Shown one piece after another: positions 7,420 through 14,451 of a stretch of 16,819 nt of DNA. Numbering within the stretch: the stretch's first letter is position 1; every line of letters begins with the position of its first letter. A program made the position numbers and the translations under genes. The stretch covers positions 1-16,819 of the forward strand of contig CAYOVG010000136.1 in assembly GCA_964407285.1 (NCBI GenBank), written 5' to 3'. This DNA is from CAYOVG01 sp964407285. Its GTDB lineage: Bacteria; Desulfobacterota; Syntrophobacteria; Syntrophobacterales; Syntrophobacteraceae. The notes below the pieces were generated by a model. The model was not told the DNA's origin, searched no databases, and saw only the letters and a list, made by a program, of their open reading frames with translations.

Positions 7420-8313
7420 TCAGGCGCGGCCGGAGATGATACGGCCGTCCGCCTCCAACCAATGGAGCACTTCCAGGGCCGCGGCCTCTTTGGCCTTGGC
7501 TTCCACCATCAGGTCGGCGTCGAAAGGAAGCAGGTCCAGGAGCGTCTCCAGGTCCTCCCTTTTGACCATCAGGTCGTGCGCCCCGGGCCTGGCCCCCGGC
7601 TTCTGAGAAGAAAGATGCGCCTTCGGGCGGCGCATCCACACTTGCGCGGAGTCCTCCAGCAGGCGGCGGACATCCCCGCAGGGGTTCAACGTGTGGTGCT
7701 GCAGGTCGAAAACGGCGGGGATTCCCGTTCGGATGGAAACTCCGGCAATGTCCGCAAAATTATAATGCCGGTCGTCGTTCTCGATGGCCAGCCGGCGGCG
7801 GAGAGCCCCGGGCGCCGACTTCAAAACGCCTTCCAGGCGCTCGACGCCGCTTCGCTTATCGCCATACACGCCGCCTCCATGCAAAACCACCTTGTGTGAT
7901 TCATCCAGTTGCATGAGATCCAGAAGATCGCAGGCATACCGGACCTCGGCCAGCGACCGTTCGACGACTTCCGGTTTCGGAGAATTCAGGACGGCGTACT
8001 GGCCCGGATGCATGTAAAACCGAAATCCGCGCGATGCGTACTCCCGGCCGATGGCCGCGAGCCGCGGCGCGTACATGGTCTTCCAGTCCAACGTCATCCG
8101 GGGATGGGAGGCGAACGGAATAAATGAGGAGCCAATGCGGAACAGCCGAAGTCCCTTTTCCTCCATCCATGCGAGGATGGCTTCCAGTTCCCGCAGGTTT
8201 CTGTCCACGGCATCGCGAAGCTTCTTCTCGCTCATATTTGCCAGGCGGAAGGTATGGCTGGTGGAAAGCCCCAGGCTGTATGTCACACAAGCGAAACCGA
8301 CTCGATGGATCAA
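7420..8313 (-). CDS. uvsE: UV-damage DNA endonuclease UvsE (UVDE)
   Basis: This 297-residue TIM-barrel metallo-endonuclease nicks DNA 5' to UV photoproducts and other helix-distorting lesions in an excision pathway separate from UvrABC. Similarity to Thermus/Bacillus UvsE runs throughout. Visible motifs are LFRIGSSFIPFASHP (H70), MHPGQY (H102), VVLHGGGVYGDK (H145), IENDDR (E178), VFDLQHH (D203, H206/H207), RPKAHLSSQ (K231, H233), PGAHD (H246) and VEAKAKE (E271). These cover the expected metal ligands, including the lysine that is carboxylated in the Thermus enzyme. The start is TTG 8313: an in-frame TAG lies about 27 bp upstream, no ATG intervenes, and the next ATG (residue 27) would remove the conserved first strand. 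The ribosome site is weak. The gene seems to stand alone between two non-coding stretches. Confidence 0.95.
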   Translation of the reverse strand: MIHRVGFACVTYSLGLSTSHTFRLANMSEKKLRDAVDRNLRELEAILAWMEEKGLRLFRIGSSFIPFASHPRMTLDWKTMYAPRLAAIGREYASRGFRFYMHPGQYAVLNSPKPEVVERSLAEVRYACDLLDLMQLDESHKVVLHGGGVYGDKRSGVERLEGVLKSAPGALRRRLAIENDDRHYNFADIAGVSIRTGIPAVFDLQHHTLNPCGDVRRLLEDSAQVWMRRPKAHLSSQKPGARPGAHDLMVKREDLETLLDLLPFDADLMVEAKAKEAAALEVLHWLEADGRIISGRA

Positions 8314-8637
8314 TTGACGAAAATCCGATAAAAGACCGGTCTACGGCCTCGGGAAGGTGGTGAGATTATAAGCGGATATGCGGGGAAAACCCACAGGTGA
8401 GCGGCGGTCCGACAAGAACGCCTGAAAATCCGGGATTGGTCCCCGTCCCCATCCGGAAGCAGAGGATACAATCCTCCGGGGATGCTTCCTCGGGGAACAG
8501 GGGACCTCAAACACGTTCGTAAACCTGCGCATTCCACGGGGATATCGAACCCGACGGCAATGGAAGAAACGGAAAGCTGGAGGGTGGAGCCTGTACCTGT
8601 TCTTTCTCAATCACTCCCTGCCCGGTACAAAACCCGG
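8314..8637. other. non-coding interval with composite inverted repeat (8447-8495)
   Basis: I see no credible gene in these 324 bases between the HesB-like gene and uvsE; short frames here have no recognisable content. The notable element is a compound fold. GGAAGCA/TGCTTCC (8455-8461, 8483-8489) encloses GAGGAT-ACA-ATCCTC (8462-8476). A 6-nt bulge lies on one side, and outer CCCC/GGGG tracts (8447-8450, 8492-8495) could extend the stem. It may be a structured transcript end for the upstream gene, a leader element of uvsE or a small repeat. No T-run follows on the minus strand, so a simple terminator is not supported. No tRNA, including a selC-like one, could be folded here by eye. Confidence 0.45.
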
Positions 8638-8952
8638 CTAACAACTGCAGGATGGTGAGCAGCTCCCTCCGCCAACAGGTATCTGCGATGACAACTTGAA
8701 CCCGCCTCCAAATGCGTTGTGCACGTAATCTACGATGACGGATTTGGTCTGTTCGAGCAGGCCTTTGTCCATCACCATCGTAAATTCGTCGATGTTGAAT
8801 ACATTGTCGGATTCCTTCGGTTCGTCCAGAACCATAGCCAGCGAGGGACCGCGTCACCCCCCCGTCTGAAGAAAAATCCGAATGGGAGAGAGTTGTTTGT
8901 TCTTGAAATACTCCCTCAATACCTGTTGTGCGCTTTCCGACACTTGAATCAT
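8638..8952 (-). CDS. HesB/IscA-like selenoprotein with in-frame UGA (Sec33)
   Basis: ATG 8952 is preceded by AAAGGAG at ideal spacing and opens a frame that meets TGA at 8856-8854, then continues in the same frame to TAG 8640-8638. Reading the UGA as selenocysteine gives 104 residues. The first part is IQVSESAQQVLREYFKNKQ, then PIRIFLQTGG-U33-RGP, then SLAMVLDEPKESDNVF, ending GGGSCSPSCSC. This matches the HesB/IscA-like fold on both sides of the UGA. U33 sits exactly where IscA proteins carry the first conserved Cys (GGCSG), and the C-terminal Cys cluster (C98, C102, C104) replaces the usual CxC. HesB-like proteins are among reported bacterial selenoprotein families. IscA-type proteins bind iron or Fe-S clusters through these Cys; a redox role is an alternative here. 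A hairpin after the UGA fits a SECIS element. Conventional calling would leave only the 65-residue tail (from 8835) or nothing. The alternative is a nonsense-mutated gene. Confidence 0.85.
8815..8837 (-). promoter_or_regulatory. candidate bacterial SECIS hairpin
   Basis: Downstream of the UGA on the minus strand, GGUUC (8833-8829) pairs perfectly with GAACC (8823-8819) around the 5-nt loop UGGAC. The loop begins 26 nt after the UGA and has G at its second position, both as expected for bacterial SECIS elements. A U-G wobble and two further pairs (8837-8836 with 8816-8815), with one A-A mismatch, can extend the stem. The element would recruit SelB with Sec-tRNA. The fold was found by eye and was not scored. 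Confidence 0.6.
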
Positions 8953-9362
8953 CTATTCTCCTTTCATGCTACGGGATGTGAACGCGCATATTTATCCTCA
9001 AACGCCGATATCGTCAAGTCCGCAATGCAAACGGCGACACCCGCCGGGAGCGATGTCGGCTTCCGAGCGCAACAGACGGCTGAAAAAATGCAGCCGTATA
9101 TCCGACCAAGGTCGATTCGACTAAAGAAAGACTCTCTCAACAACTTGCAACATAACCCAAAAACCATGCTTTGCCTATTGAAAACTGCTATTCTTTATTA
9201 GGAAACGATGTAGTAAAATAACGTTGCCGGATTTGGCGACGCCATGGAGGGCGATGCGGCCGGTTCTCCCCGTTCGGCTGTTGCATTCGCCCCTTCCATT
9301 CATTACACTTGTGTTTTGCGGCCCGGACCGGGCAGAGCGAAACGTGAGAAAGGATAATATAG
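8953..9362. other. divergent intergenic region between the HesB-like gene and phoH
   Basis: No gene is evident in these 410 bases, which separate divergent genes. The left part holds the HesB-like promoter. ACGGCTG/CAGCCGT (9076-9082, 9091-9097) forms a 7-bp stem with an 8-nt loop, and GTCGA-T-TCGAC (9111-9121) and GCCCGG-A-CCGGGC (9321-9333) are short perfect palindromes that might be operators. A weak plus-strand promoter candidate is TTGCCT (9171-9176), 17 bp, TTTATT (9194-9199), which would give phoH a leader of about 155 nt. Confidence 0.35.
8990..9017 (-). promoter_or_regulatory. probable sigma-70-type promoter of the HesB-like gene
   Basis: On the minus strand, TTGACG (9017-9012, 5 of 6 matches to the -35) is followed 15-16 bp later by GATAAAT (8996-8990) as the -10. 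The predicted start would lie about 30 nt before ATG 8952, leaving a short leader that contains the AAAGGAG ribosome site. The existence of a good promoter and ribosome site argues that the UGA-containing gene is expressed from its full-length start. Confidence 0.45.
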
Positions 9363-10400
9363 TTGAGCGTGAGGACGATTGAATCAAGGACCCAGGGTCA
9401 AACACAGCAGGTAGTATTCGAAGACAATCACCTGGTGCTTCAGATTGCCGGTGAGCAGAACAATAATCTCAAGGCTATTGAGAAGCAGGTCGAGGTGAAG
9501 GTCCATCTCCGGGGCAATCAGTTCACCATTACGGGGGACCGCCCCCAGGTCGATCTGACGGTGCGGCTCCTCCATGAACTGGCGGGCCTGGCGCAGAAGG
9601 GCTATCCCCTGTATCCGAGCGACATCGTTTATGCGATTCGGATACTCAGCGAGAACATGGGCAGGAGCCTCAAGGAAATCTTCCTGGACCAGGTGTACAT
9701 ATCATCCAGCAAAAGAGTGATCACCCCAAAGAGCGTCAAGCAGAAAGAATATATTGAGGCTATTCGCCACTATGATATAGTGTTCGGCATAGGTCCGGCC
9801 GGAACGGGAAAAACGTACCTCGCCATGGCGATGGCCGTAGCCGCCCTGGCTTCGGATAAGGTGCGGAGGATAGTACTGGTGCGCCCGGCCGTGGAAGCGG
9901 GTGAAAAATTGGGGTTTCTTCCGGGAGACCTGGCGGAAAAGGTAAATCCGTATCTGCGCCCATTGTACGATGCTCTGCACGATATGATGGACTTCGAGCG
10001 CGCATCGAAACTCTTGCAGAAGGGGGCGATCGAGGTGGCCCCCCTGGCGTTTATGCGAGGACGGACGCTCAATGACTCCTTCGTGATTTTGGATGAGGCG
10101 CAGAACACCACCACGGAGCAGATGAAGATGTTCCTGACCCGGCTCGGGATGGGATCCAAATCCGTCGTGACCGGAGACATTACCCAGATCGACCTTCCGG
10201 ACAACAAGCTGTCCGGATTGATCGAAGCTATTCAGGTTCTTAAAGGAATCGAAGATATCGCTTTTACGTTTTTCACCAACCGGGACGTGATTCGGCACCG
10301 GCTCGTGCAGCAAATCATCAAGGCCTACGAGCGCGTGGAATCGAACCGAAAAGCCGACTCCTCCCCTCATACGGGATCGGGAGAATATGGAGAAAGATAA
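9363..10400 (+). CDS. ybeZ: PhoH-family ATPase (YbeZ)
   Basis: This 345-residue protein has an N-terminal KH-like region (about 25-75) that may bind RNA, then a P-loop ATPase/helicase-like domain. Walker A is GIGPAGTGKT (142-151), Walker B is VILDEAQN (242-249), and the sensor segment is VVTGDITQIDLP (269-280). PhoH/YbeZ proteins work with the YbeY endoribonuclease in RNA and ribosome maturation or quality control, and ybeY lies two genes downstream. The start is TTG 9363, eight bases after AAGGA; GTG 9369 is possible but poorly spaced. It is the first gene of the plus-strand string and its 3' end overlaps the next gene by 14 bp, suggesting translational coupling. Length and motifs are normal for the family. 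Confidence 0.95.
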   Translation: MSVRTIESRTQGQTQQVVFEDNHLVLQIAGEQNNNLKAIEKQVEVKVHLRGNQFTITGDRPQVDLTVRLLHELAGLAQKGYPLYPSDIVYAIRILSENMGRSLKEIFLDQVYISSSKRVITPKSVKQKEYIEAIRHYDIVFGIGPAGTGKTYLAMAMAVAALASDKVRRIVLVRPAVEAGEKLGFLPGDLAEKVNPYLRPLYDALHDMMDFERASKLLQKGAIEVAPLAFMRGRTLNDSFVILDEAQNTTTEQMKMFLTRLGMGSKSVVTGDITQIDLPDNKLSGLIEAIQVLKGIEDIAFTFFTNRDVIRHRLVQQIIKAYERVESNRKADSSPHTGSGEYGER

Positions 10401-12930
10401 GCGGGAACAGGAAAAGCCGCGGCCAAGGGTCAGGGGCTCCCGTATCAGCAAGATTCTTCCCGAGTTTTTGATGGACCCGGTTCGCCAGAAGACGGTCATC
10501 ATTGTGGGGCTGAGTCTGCTCATTTCCGTTCTGGTTGCGCCTTCCTACATGATCACCAGCCCGTCCTACGAACTGGGAGAGGTTGCGGACAGAAACATCA
10601 AGGCGAAGCGCGATTTTCTGGTCGAGGACGAAGAAGCCACCCGGAGGAAACGTGAAGAGACGGTGGCTTCGAGTCCCGTCATCTTCGATCTAAACGACAG
10701 CATAGCGCAGGATATCGGCCATAGGCTGGAGAAGGCCTTTGCGGCCATGCGCAAGCTTTCCATCGAAACGAGTCATCCCGTCCATCCGGACGTGCTTTCG
10801 CCCCTCAAGGAGGGTGGATCGGTCGACCAGGACATACTTGCGGCCGTCAGGGATACAGGGGCCGACAAACCGGCTCCCTCCGCCGAGTCCTATTTATGGA
10901 ACAAAGAAGGGACGACGAACGACGCCATTTTGGAGAAAAGAAGGGATTTCGAGACATTTCTCGGCATCAATATCCCCGACGACATCTACGACAGCCTGGT
11001 GAGAATGCGGTTCGATCCGATCATCCGGGAAAAGGTCGTTCAATTGCTTCAGGCCGTCTTCGACCAGGGGGTAGTCGCCGATAAGACCGTTTTGCTCCAC
11101 ACTTCGGGCAAAGACCTCATTACCCGAAAAGTACAGTCCCACGAGGAGAAGGCCCTCCCTCCCCCCCACTACTTCCTGGATATGGAGGAAGCCAGGAAGT
11201 ACATAAGGGCCCAAGCCCTCGAACTGGGCAATGAGATGGAGGATATATCCGTCATATCCGCTCTGGCCACCCGGCTTCTCCAACCCAATCTCAATTTCAA
11301 CCTCAGCGAGACGCAACTGCGCAAGGAAGCCCAGGCCAACAACGTAAAGCCCGTCTACATCCAGATCAAGAAGAACGAAATGCTGGTGCGGGAGGGACAG
11401 AGGATAGGATTTGAGGAATTCATCAAGCTGCAGGCGTACAAGCAAAGAAAGGCGACACACTACAACGTTCTGCTTTTCGGCATCATCCTCTTCTTCACCG
11501 GCTTTTACGTCGTCGTCCCGCTGAAAGTCCTGACGCCTCATATCGATGCCTTTCCCAAGGAGGTGAGGGACGTCTGTTTTCTGGTCCTTCTGACGGCCGT
11601 ACTGCTCGTCATGGCGAGGTTCACCGTGTGGATGACGGATATCGCCAGTGAAAGCTCGTACTACCTGACCAACAAGACCCTCATCTTCGCCTTCCCGCTG
11701 ACGGCCGGAGCGATGCTGACCAGCATCCTGTTCGGGGTGACCTTCTCACTCGTGTTTTCCCTCCTGCTGACCACTTTTGCCGTCATGATTTTCGGGCGCG
11801 ATTTCGGGACCATGGTCTACTTTCTGGTAGGCACTTTCATTGCCGTTCACGGCGTATCGCCCTGCCGCAATCGAATGACTCCCATCCGGGCAGGCTTCAT
11901 GGTCGGCGTGACGAACGTGGTGTTGGTCTTCCTGGGCTTTTTCATGGACGGCCAGTGGGACCCGATCAGGATGATGCTGAGCGCCCTTGCGGGGTTGTGG
12001 GGAGGGCTCTTCGCCGGAGTCCTCGTGACGGGACTCACCCCGGTCGCCGAAATACTGTTCGAATACACCACCGACATCAAGCTCCTGGAACTCGCCACGA
12101 TGGATCAACCCCTCATGCGGGAACTCATGGTGCAGGTGCCCGGCACTTACCACCACTCGATCATCGTGGGCAATATGGTGGAAGCCGCCGCGAAGTCCAT
12201 CGGGGCCAACTCCCTCCTGGCCAGGGTTGCGGCGTACTATCACGACATCGGTAAGATCAGGAAACCCTTATACTTTATCGAGAACCAGTTCGATTGCGAA
12301 AACCGCCATGAAAAACTGGCCCCATCCATGAGCAGCCTCATCCTGATTTCGCACGTCAAGGAGGGGGTCGAAATCGCCCGTCAGCACCATCTCGGGAGGC
12401 CCATCGTCGATATCATCAAGCAGCACCACGGCACGAGCCTCATCACGTTCTTCTACAAGAAGGCGCTGGATGCCCGCGAGAAGGTTCAAAACACCAAGGG
12501 GGCGGAACTCCCCCCCATCGATATCGACGACTACCGTTATCCGGGTCCCAAACCGCAGACCAAGGAGGCGGGACTGGTCATGCTGGCGGACGTGGTGGAG
12601 GCCGCCTGCCGCTCCCTGACCGATCCGACGCCAGCGAGAATCAAGGGGTTGGTGAACAAGCTGATCAATAACATATTCATAGACGGCCAGCTCGACGAAT
12701 GCGAACTGACCCTCAAGGACCTCCACAGCATCGCCAGGAGTTTCAACCAGATACTCGCCACGGTTCATCACAAACGGATTGAATATCCGAAGCTTCCCAC
12801 CGGTGATGGAAAGGGTAAGACAGATGCCGCCGCCAGTTCGAATCAGCGTGAACCAAAGCCGGATCGCGATCGACAAATCCCGGCTCAGGAAGACAGCAAG
12901 AAGGATCTTAAGCGCCTTGGGCTACAGTGA
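10387..12930 (+). CDS. pgpH: 7TM-HD membrane phosphohydrolase (PgpH type, probable c-di-AMP phosphodiesterase)
   Basis: This 847-residue protein has a short basic N-terminus, one transmembrane helix (about 36-57), a large extracytoplasmic 7TMR-HDED-like region (about 60-345), a block of seven helices (about 355-565), and a cytosolic HD domain. The HD domain shows YHHSIIVGNMVE, AAYYHDIGKIRKP (H619, D620), ISHVKEGVEIARQHHL and IIKQHHG, the expected metal-binding pattern. PgpH of Listeria, the reference for this architecture, degrades cyclic di-AMP; that activity is inferred here, not shown. The gene overlaps phoH by 14 bp and GGGAG precedes its ATG closely. Its last ~35 codons overlap ybeY in another frame, and this tail is charged, Gln/Lys/Asp-rich and probably disordered. 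The position between phoH and ybeY is a conserved arrangement in many bacteria. Confidence 0.92.
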   Translation: MEKDKREQEKPRPRVRGSRISKILPEFLMDPVRQKTVIIVGLSLLISVLVAPSYMITSPSYELGEVADRNIKAKRDFLVEDEEATRRKREETVASSPVIFDLNDSIAQDIGHRLEKAFAAMRKLSIETSHPVHPDVLSPLKEGGSVDQDILAAVRDTGADKPAPSAESYLWNKEGTTNDAILEKRRDFETFLGINIPDDIYDSLVRMRFDPIIREKVVQLLQAVFDQGVVADKTVLLHTSGKDLITRKVQSHEEKALPPPHYFLDMEEARKYIRAQALELGNEMEDISVISALATRLLQPNLNFNLSETQLRKEAQANNVKPVYIQIKKNEMLVREGQRIGFEEFIKLQAYKQRKATHYNVLLFGIILFFTGFYVVVPLKVLTPHIDAFPKEVRDVCFLVLLTAVLLVMARFTVWMTDIASESSYYLTNKTLIFAFPLTAGAMLTSILFGVTFSLVFSLLLTTFAVMIFGRDFGTMVYFLVGTFIAVHGVSPCRNRMTPIRAGFMVGVTNVVLVFLGFFMDGQWDPIRMMLSALAGLWGGLFAGVLVTGLTPVAEILFEYTTDIKLLELATMDQPLMRELMVQVPGTYHHSIIVGNMVEAAAKSIGANSLLARVAAYYHDIGKIRKPLYFIENQFDCENRHEKLAPSMSSLILISHVKEGVEIARQHHLGRPIVDIIKQHHGTSLITFFYKKALDAREKVQNTKGAELPPIDIDDYRYPGPKPQTKEAGLVMLADVVEAACRSLTDPTPARIKGLVNKLINNIFIDGQLDECELTLKDLHSIARSFNQILATVHHKRIEYPKLPTGDGKGKTDAAASSNQREPKPDRDRQIPAQEDSKKDLKRLGLQ

Positions 12931-13315
12931 CGCCGAGTTGAGCATACTGATAGTGGACGACGAGGAGATGACCGATCTCAACCGCGAGTACCGCCAGGTG
13001 GATTCCACCACGGACGTACTCTCCTTTTCGATGCTGGAAGGCGAATACGGCGACATCTCGACGGAGATGCTGGGGGACGTCGTCATTTGCGCCCCCGCGG
13101 CGCGGGCGATGGCCGCCGAACGCCGGACGTCCTTCGAATCCGTGCTGGACCTTCTCCTCGTACACGGAACGCTGCACCTGCTGGGCTTCGATCACGGAGA
13201 AATAGAGGATGCCCGCCGGATGGACGATAAGACAATGGAGCTGTTGAAGATGCTCGGATACTCCCGGGAGGAGTTCGAGTGGTATGGCACCGGCCGATTC
13301 ATTGAAGAATCGTGA
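12824..13315 (+). CDS. ybeY: endoribonuclease YbeY
   Basis: This is a 163-residue zinc-dependent RNase involved in 16S rRNA 3'-end maturation and 70S quality control. The signature HGTLHLLGFDH (H-x3-H-x5-H) supplies the three zinc-binding histidines, and the TDVLSFSM strand and LNREYRQVD segment are also typical. I chose ATG 12824 because AAAGGG lies at suitable spacing and the conserved N-terminal strand VRISVNQSR follows at once; ATG 12806 and TTG 12779 are in frame but encode unconserved residues. The first 107 bp overlap the 3' end of the HD phosphohydrolase gene in a different frame. Its partner ybeZ is two genes upstream. The stop is separated from pdxJ by 21 bp. Confidence 0.93.
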   Translation: MPPPVRISVNQSRIAIDKSRLRKTARRILSALGYSDAELSILIVDDEEMTDLNREYRQVDSTTDVLSFSMLEGEYGDISTEMLGDVVICAPAARAMAAERRTSFESVLDLLLVHGTLHLLGFDHGEIEDARRMDDKTMELLKMLGYSREEFEWYGTGRFIEES

Positions 13316-13336
13316 GAAACCAAGAGAGGAGGCATT

Positions 13337-14053
13337 TTGGCAAGAGTTGCAATCAACGTCGATCATGTCGCTACGGTTCGCCAGGCCCGGCTTGCGGCGG
13401 AACCGGACCCCGTACTGGCCGCCGCGCTTGCGGAACTGGCGGGCGCGCAGGGCATAGTGGTTCACCTCCGGGAGGATCGTCGCCATATCCAGGACAGGGA
13501 TGTGGAGGTCCTGCGGCAGACCGTCAAGACGAAACTGAACCTGGAGATGGCGGCCACCCAGGAGATGGTGCAGATCGCGCGGCGCGTCAAACCCGATATG
13601 GTCACCCTGGTCCCCGAAAAGCGCCAGGAACTGACCACGGAAGGCGGCCTCGACGTCATAGTGTACGAGGACCAGGTCAGGCAGGCGATCAAGGTGCTCC
13701 ATGACGGGGGCATTGGGGTGAGCCTCTTCATCGATGCCGACCCCAGGCAGATCAAGGCCGCCCATGGCGCGGAAGCCGATTTCATAGAGATCCACACCGG
13801 CAGCTTCGCCGAAGCCAGGTCCCTGGCCAAACGGCAGGAAGAATTCGAACGGGTCGAAACCGCGGCGAAGCTTGCCCGCAAACTGGGACTCGGGGTCCAT
13901 GCCGGTCACGGCATCGACTACTACAATATCGAGTGGCTGCGCAGCATCCGCGAAATAGAGGAATACAGCATCGGACATTCCGTCATTGCCCGCGCCGTCC
14001 TGGTGGGAATCGAACGGGCCGTTCGCGAGATGATCGAACTGGTGAAGGGATAG
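13337..14053 (+). CDS. pdxJ: pyridoxine 5'-phosphate synthase
   Basis: This 238-residue TIM-barrel enzyme condenses 1-deoxy-D-xylulose 5-phosphate with 3-amino-2-oxopropyl phosphate to give pyridoxine 5'-phosphate, the ring-closing step of the DXP-dependent vitamin B6 route. Signatures are INVDHVATVRQAR near the N-terminus, VHLREDRRHIQDRDV (H43, R45, H50), LNLEMA (E70) and VHAGHGIDYYN (H191). H43, E70 and H191 match the catalytic His/Glu/His of E. coli PdxJ. The start is TTG 13337, with a strong GAGGAGG four bases upstream; no ATG gives the conserved MARVAINVDH start. The stop abuts the acpS start codon directly, so the two are probably coupled. Confidence 0.97.
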   Translation: MARVAINVDHVATVRQARLAAEPDPVLAAALAELAGAQGIVVHLREDRRHIQDRDVEVLRQTVKTKLNLEMAATQEMVQIARRVKPDMVTLVPEKRQELTTEGGLDVIVYEDQVRQAIKVLHDGGIGVSLFIDADPRQIKAAHGAEADFIEIHTGSFAEARSLAKRQEEFERVETAAKLARKLGLGVHAGHGIDYYNIEWLRSIREIEEYSIGHSVIARAVLVGIERAVREMIELVKG

Positions 14054-14437
14054 ATGGCTGTCTTCGGCGTAGGTATCGATCTCGTTCAGGTCGACCGGCT
14101 GCGCAAAGCGCTGGAACGCTGGGACGACCGCTTCAAGCAGCGCGTATTCACGGAACTGGAGATACGCGCATGCGCGGAAAGGAAGGAGGCGGTCAACTGC
14201 TTCGCCGTGCGGTTCGCCGCCAAGGAAGCCTTCGCGAAGGCCCTGGGAACGGGAATGCGCTTCCCCGTGCTGTGGTTGGATATCGAGACCAGGAGCAATC
14301 CCGCGGGGAAGCCCGAGATCTTTCTCTCCCCGCGTGCGCGGGAGTACTGCAGGGAACGGGGCATCAATTCCTGGCACCTCAGCCTGACCGACGATGGGCA
14401 GTACGGCGCGGCGGTGGTCGTCATCGAGCGCGATTGA
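14054..14437 (+). CDS. acpS: holo-[acyl-carrier-protein] synthase
   Basis: This 127-residue enzyme transfers the 4'-phosphopantetheine of coenzyme A to apo-ACP, activating fatty-acid synthesis. The two defining motifs are present: GVGIDLVQVDR with Mg-binding D9, and RFAAKEAFAKALGTG with E58. HLSLTDDGQYGAAVVV near the C-terminus closes the fold. Length is normal for the AcpS class, which works as a trimer. The ATG begins on the base after the pdxJ stop, and the ribosome site (AAGGGA) lies inside the pdxJ end. Only 14 bp separate it from nnr. The pdxJ-acpS-nnr order is common in deltaproteobacteria. Confidence 0.96.
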   Translation: MAVFGVGIDLVQVDRLRKALERWDDRFKQRVFTELEIRACAERKEAVNCFAVRFAAKEAFAKALGTGMRFPVLWLDIETRSNPAGKPEIFLSPRAREYCRERGINSWHLSLTDDGQYGAAVVVIERD

Positions 14438-14451
14438 GGAAGGAGGTCGTC

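Noticed and set aside
8401..8600. Possible tRNA-Sec (selC) near the selenoprotein gene
   Set aside because: The GGAAGCA/TGCTTCC pair spans only 35 nt, and no cloverleaf with a UCA anticodon could be drawn on either strand.
8857..8863. Seven-C run beside the UGA as a frameshift or sequencing-error explanation for the HesB-like gene
   Set aside because: The homologous frame is identical before and after the UGA, so an indel would break rather than restore the gene.
12908..14377. A 489-codon open frame on the minus strand
   Set aside because: It runs antisense through ybeY, pdxJ and acpS, all clearly real on the plus strand.
13933..14451. N-terminal extension of nnr
   Set aside because: It overlaps pdxJ and acpS and has no YjeF_N similarity; ATG 14452 has an excellent ribosome site.
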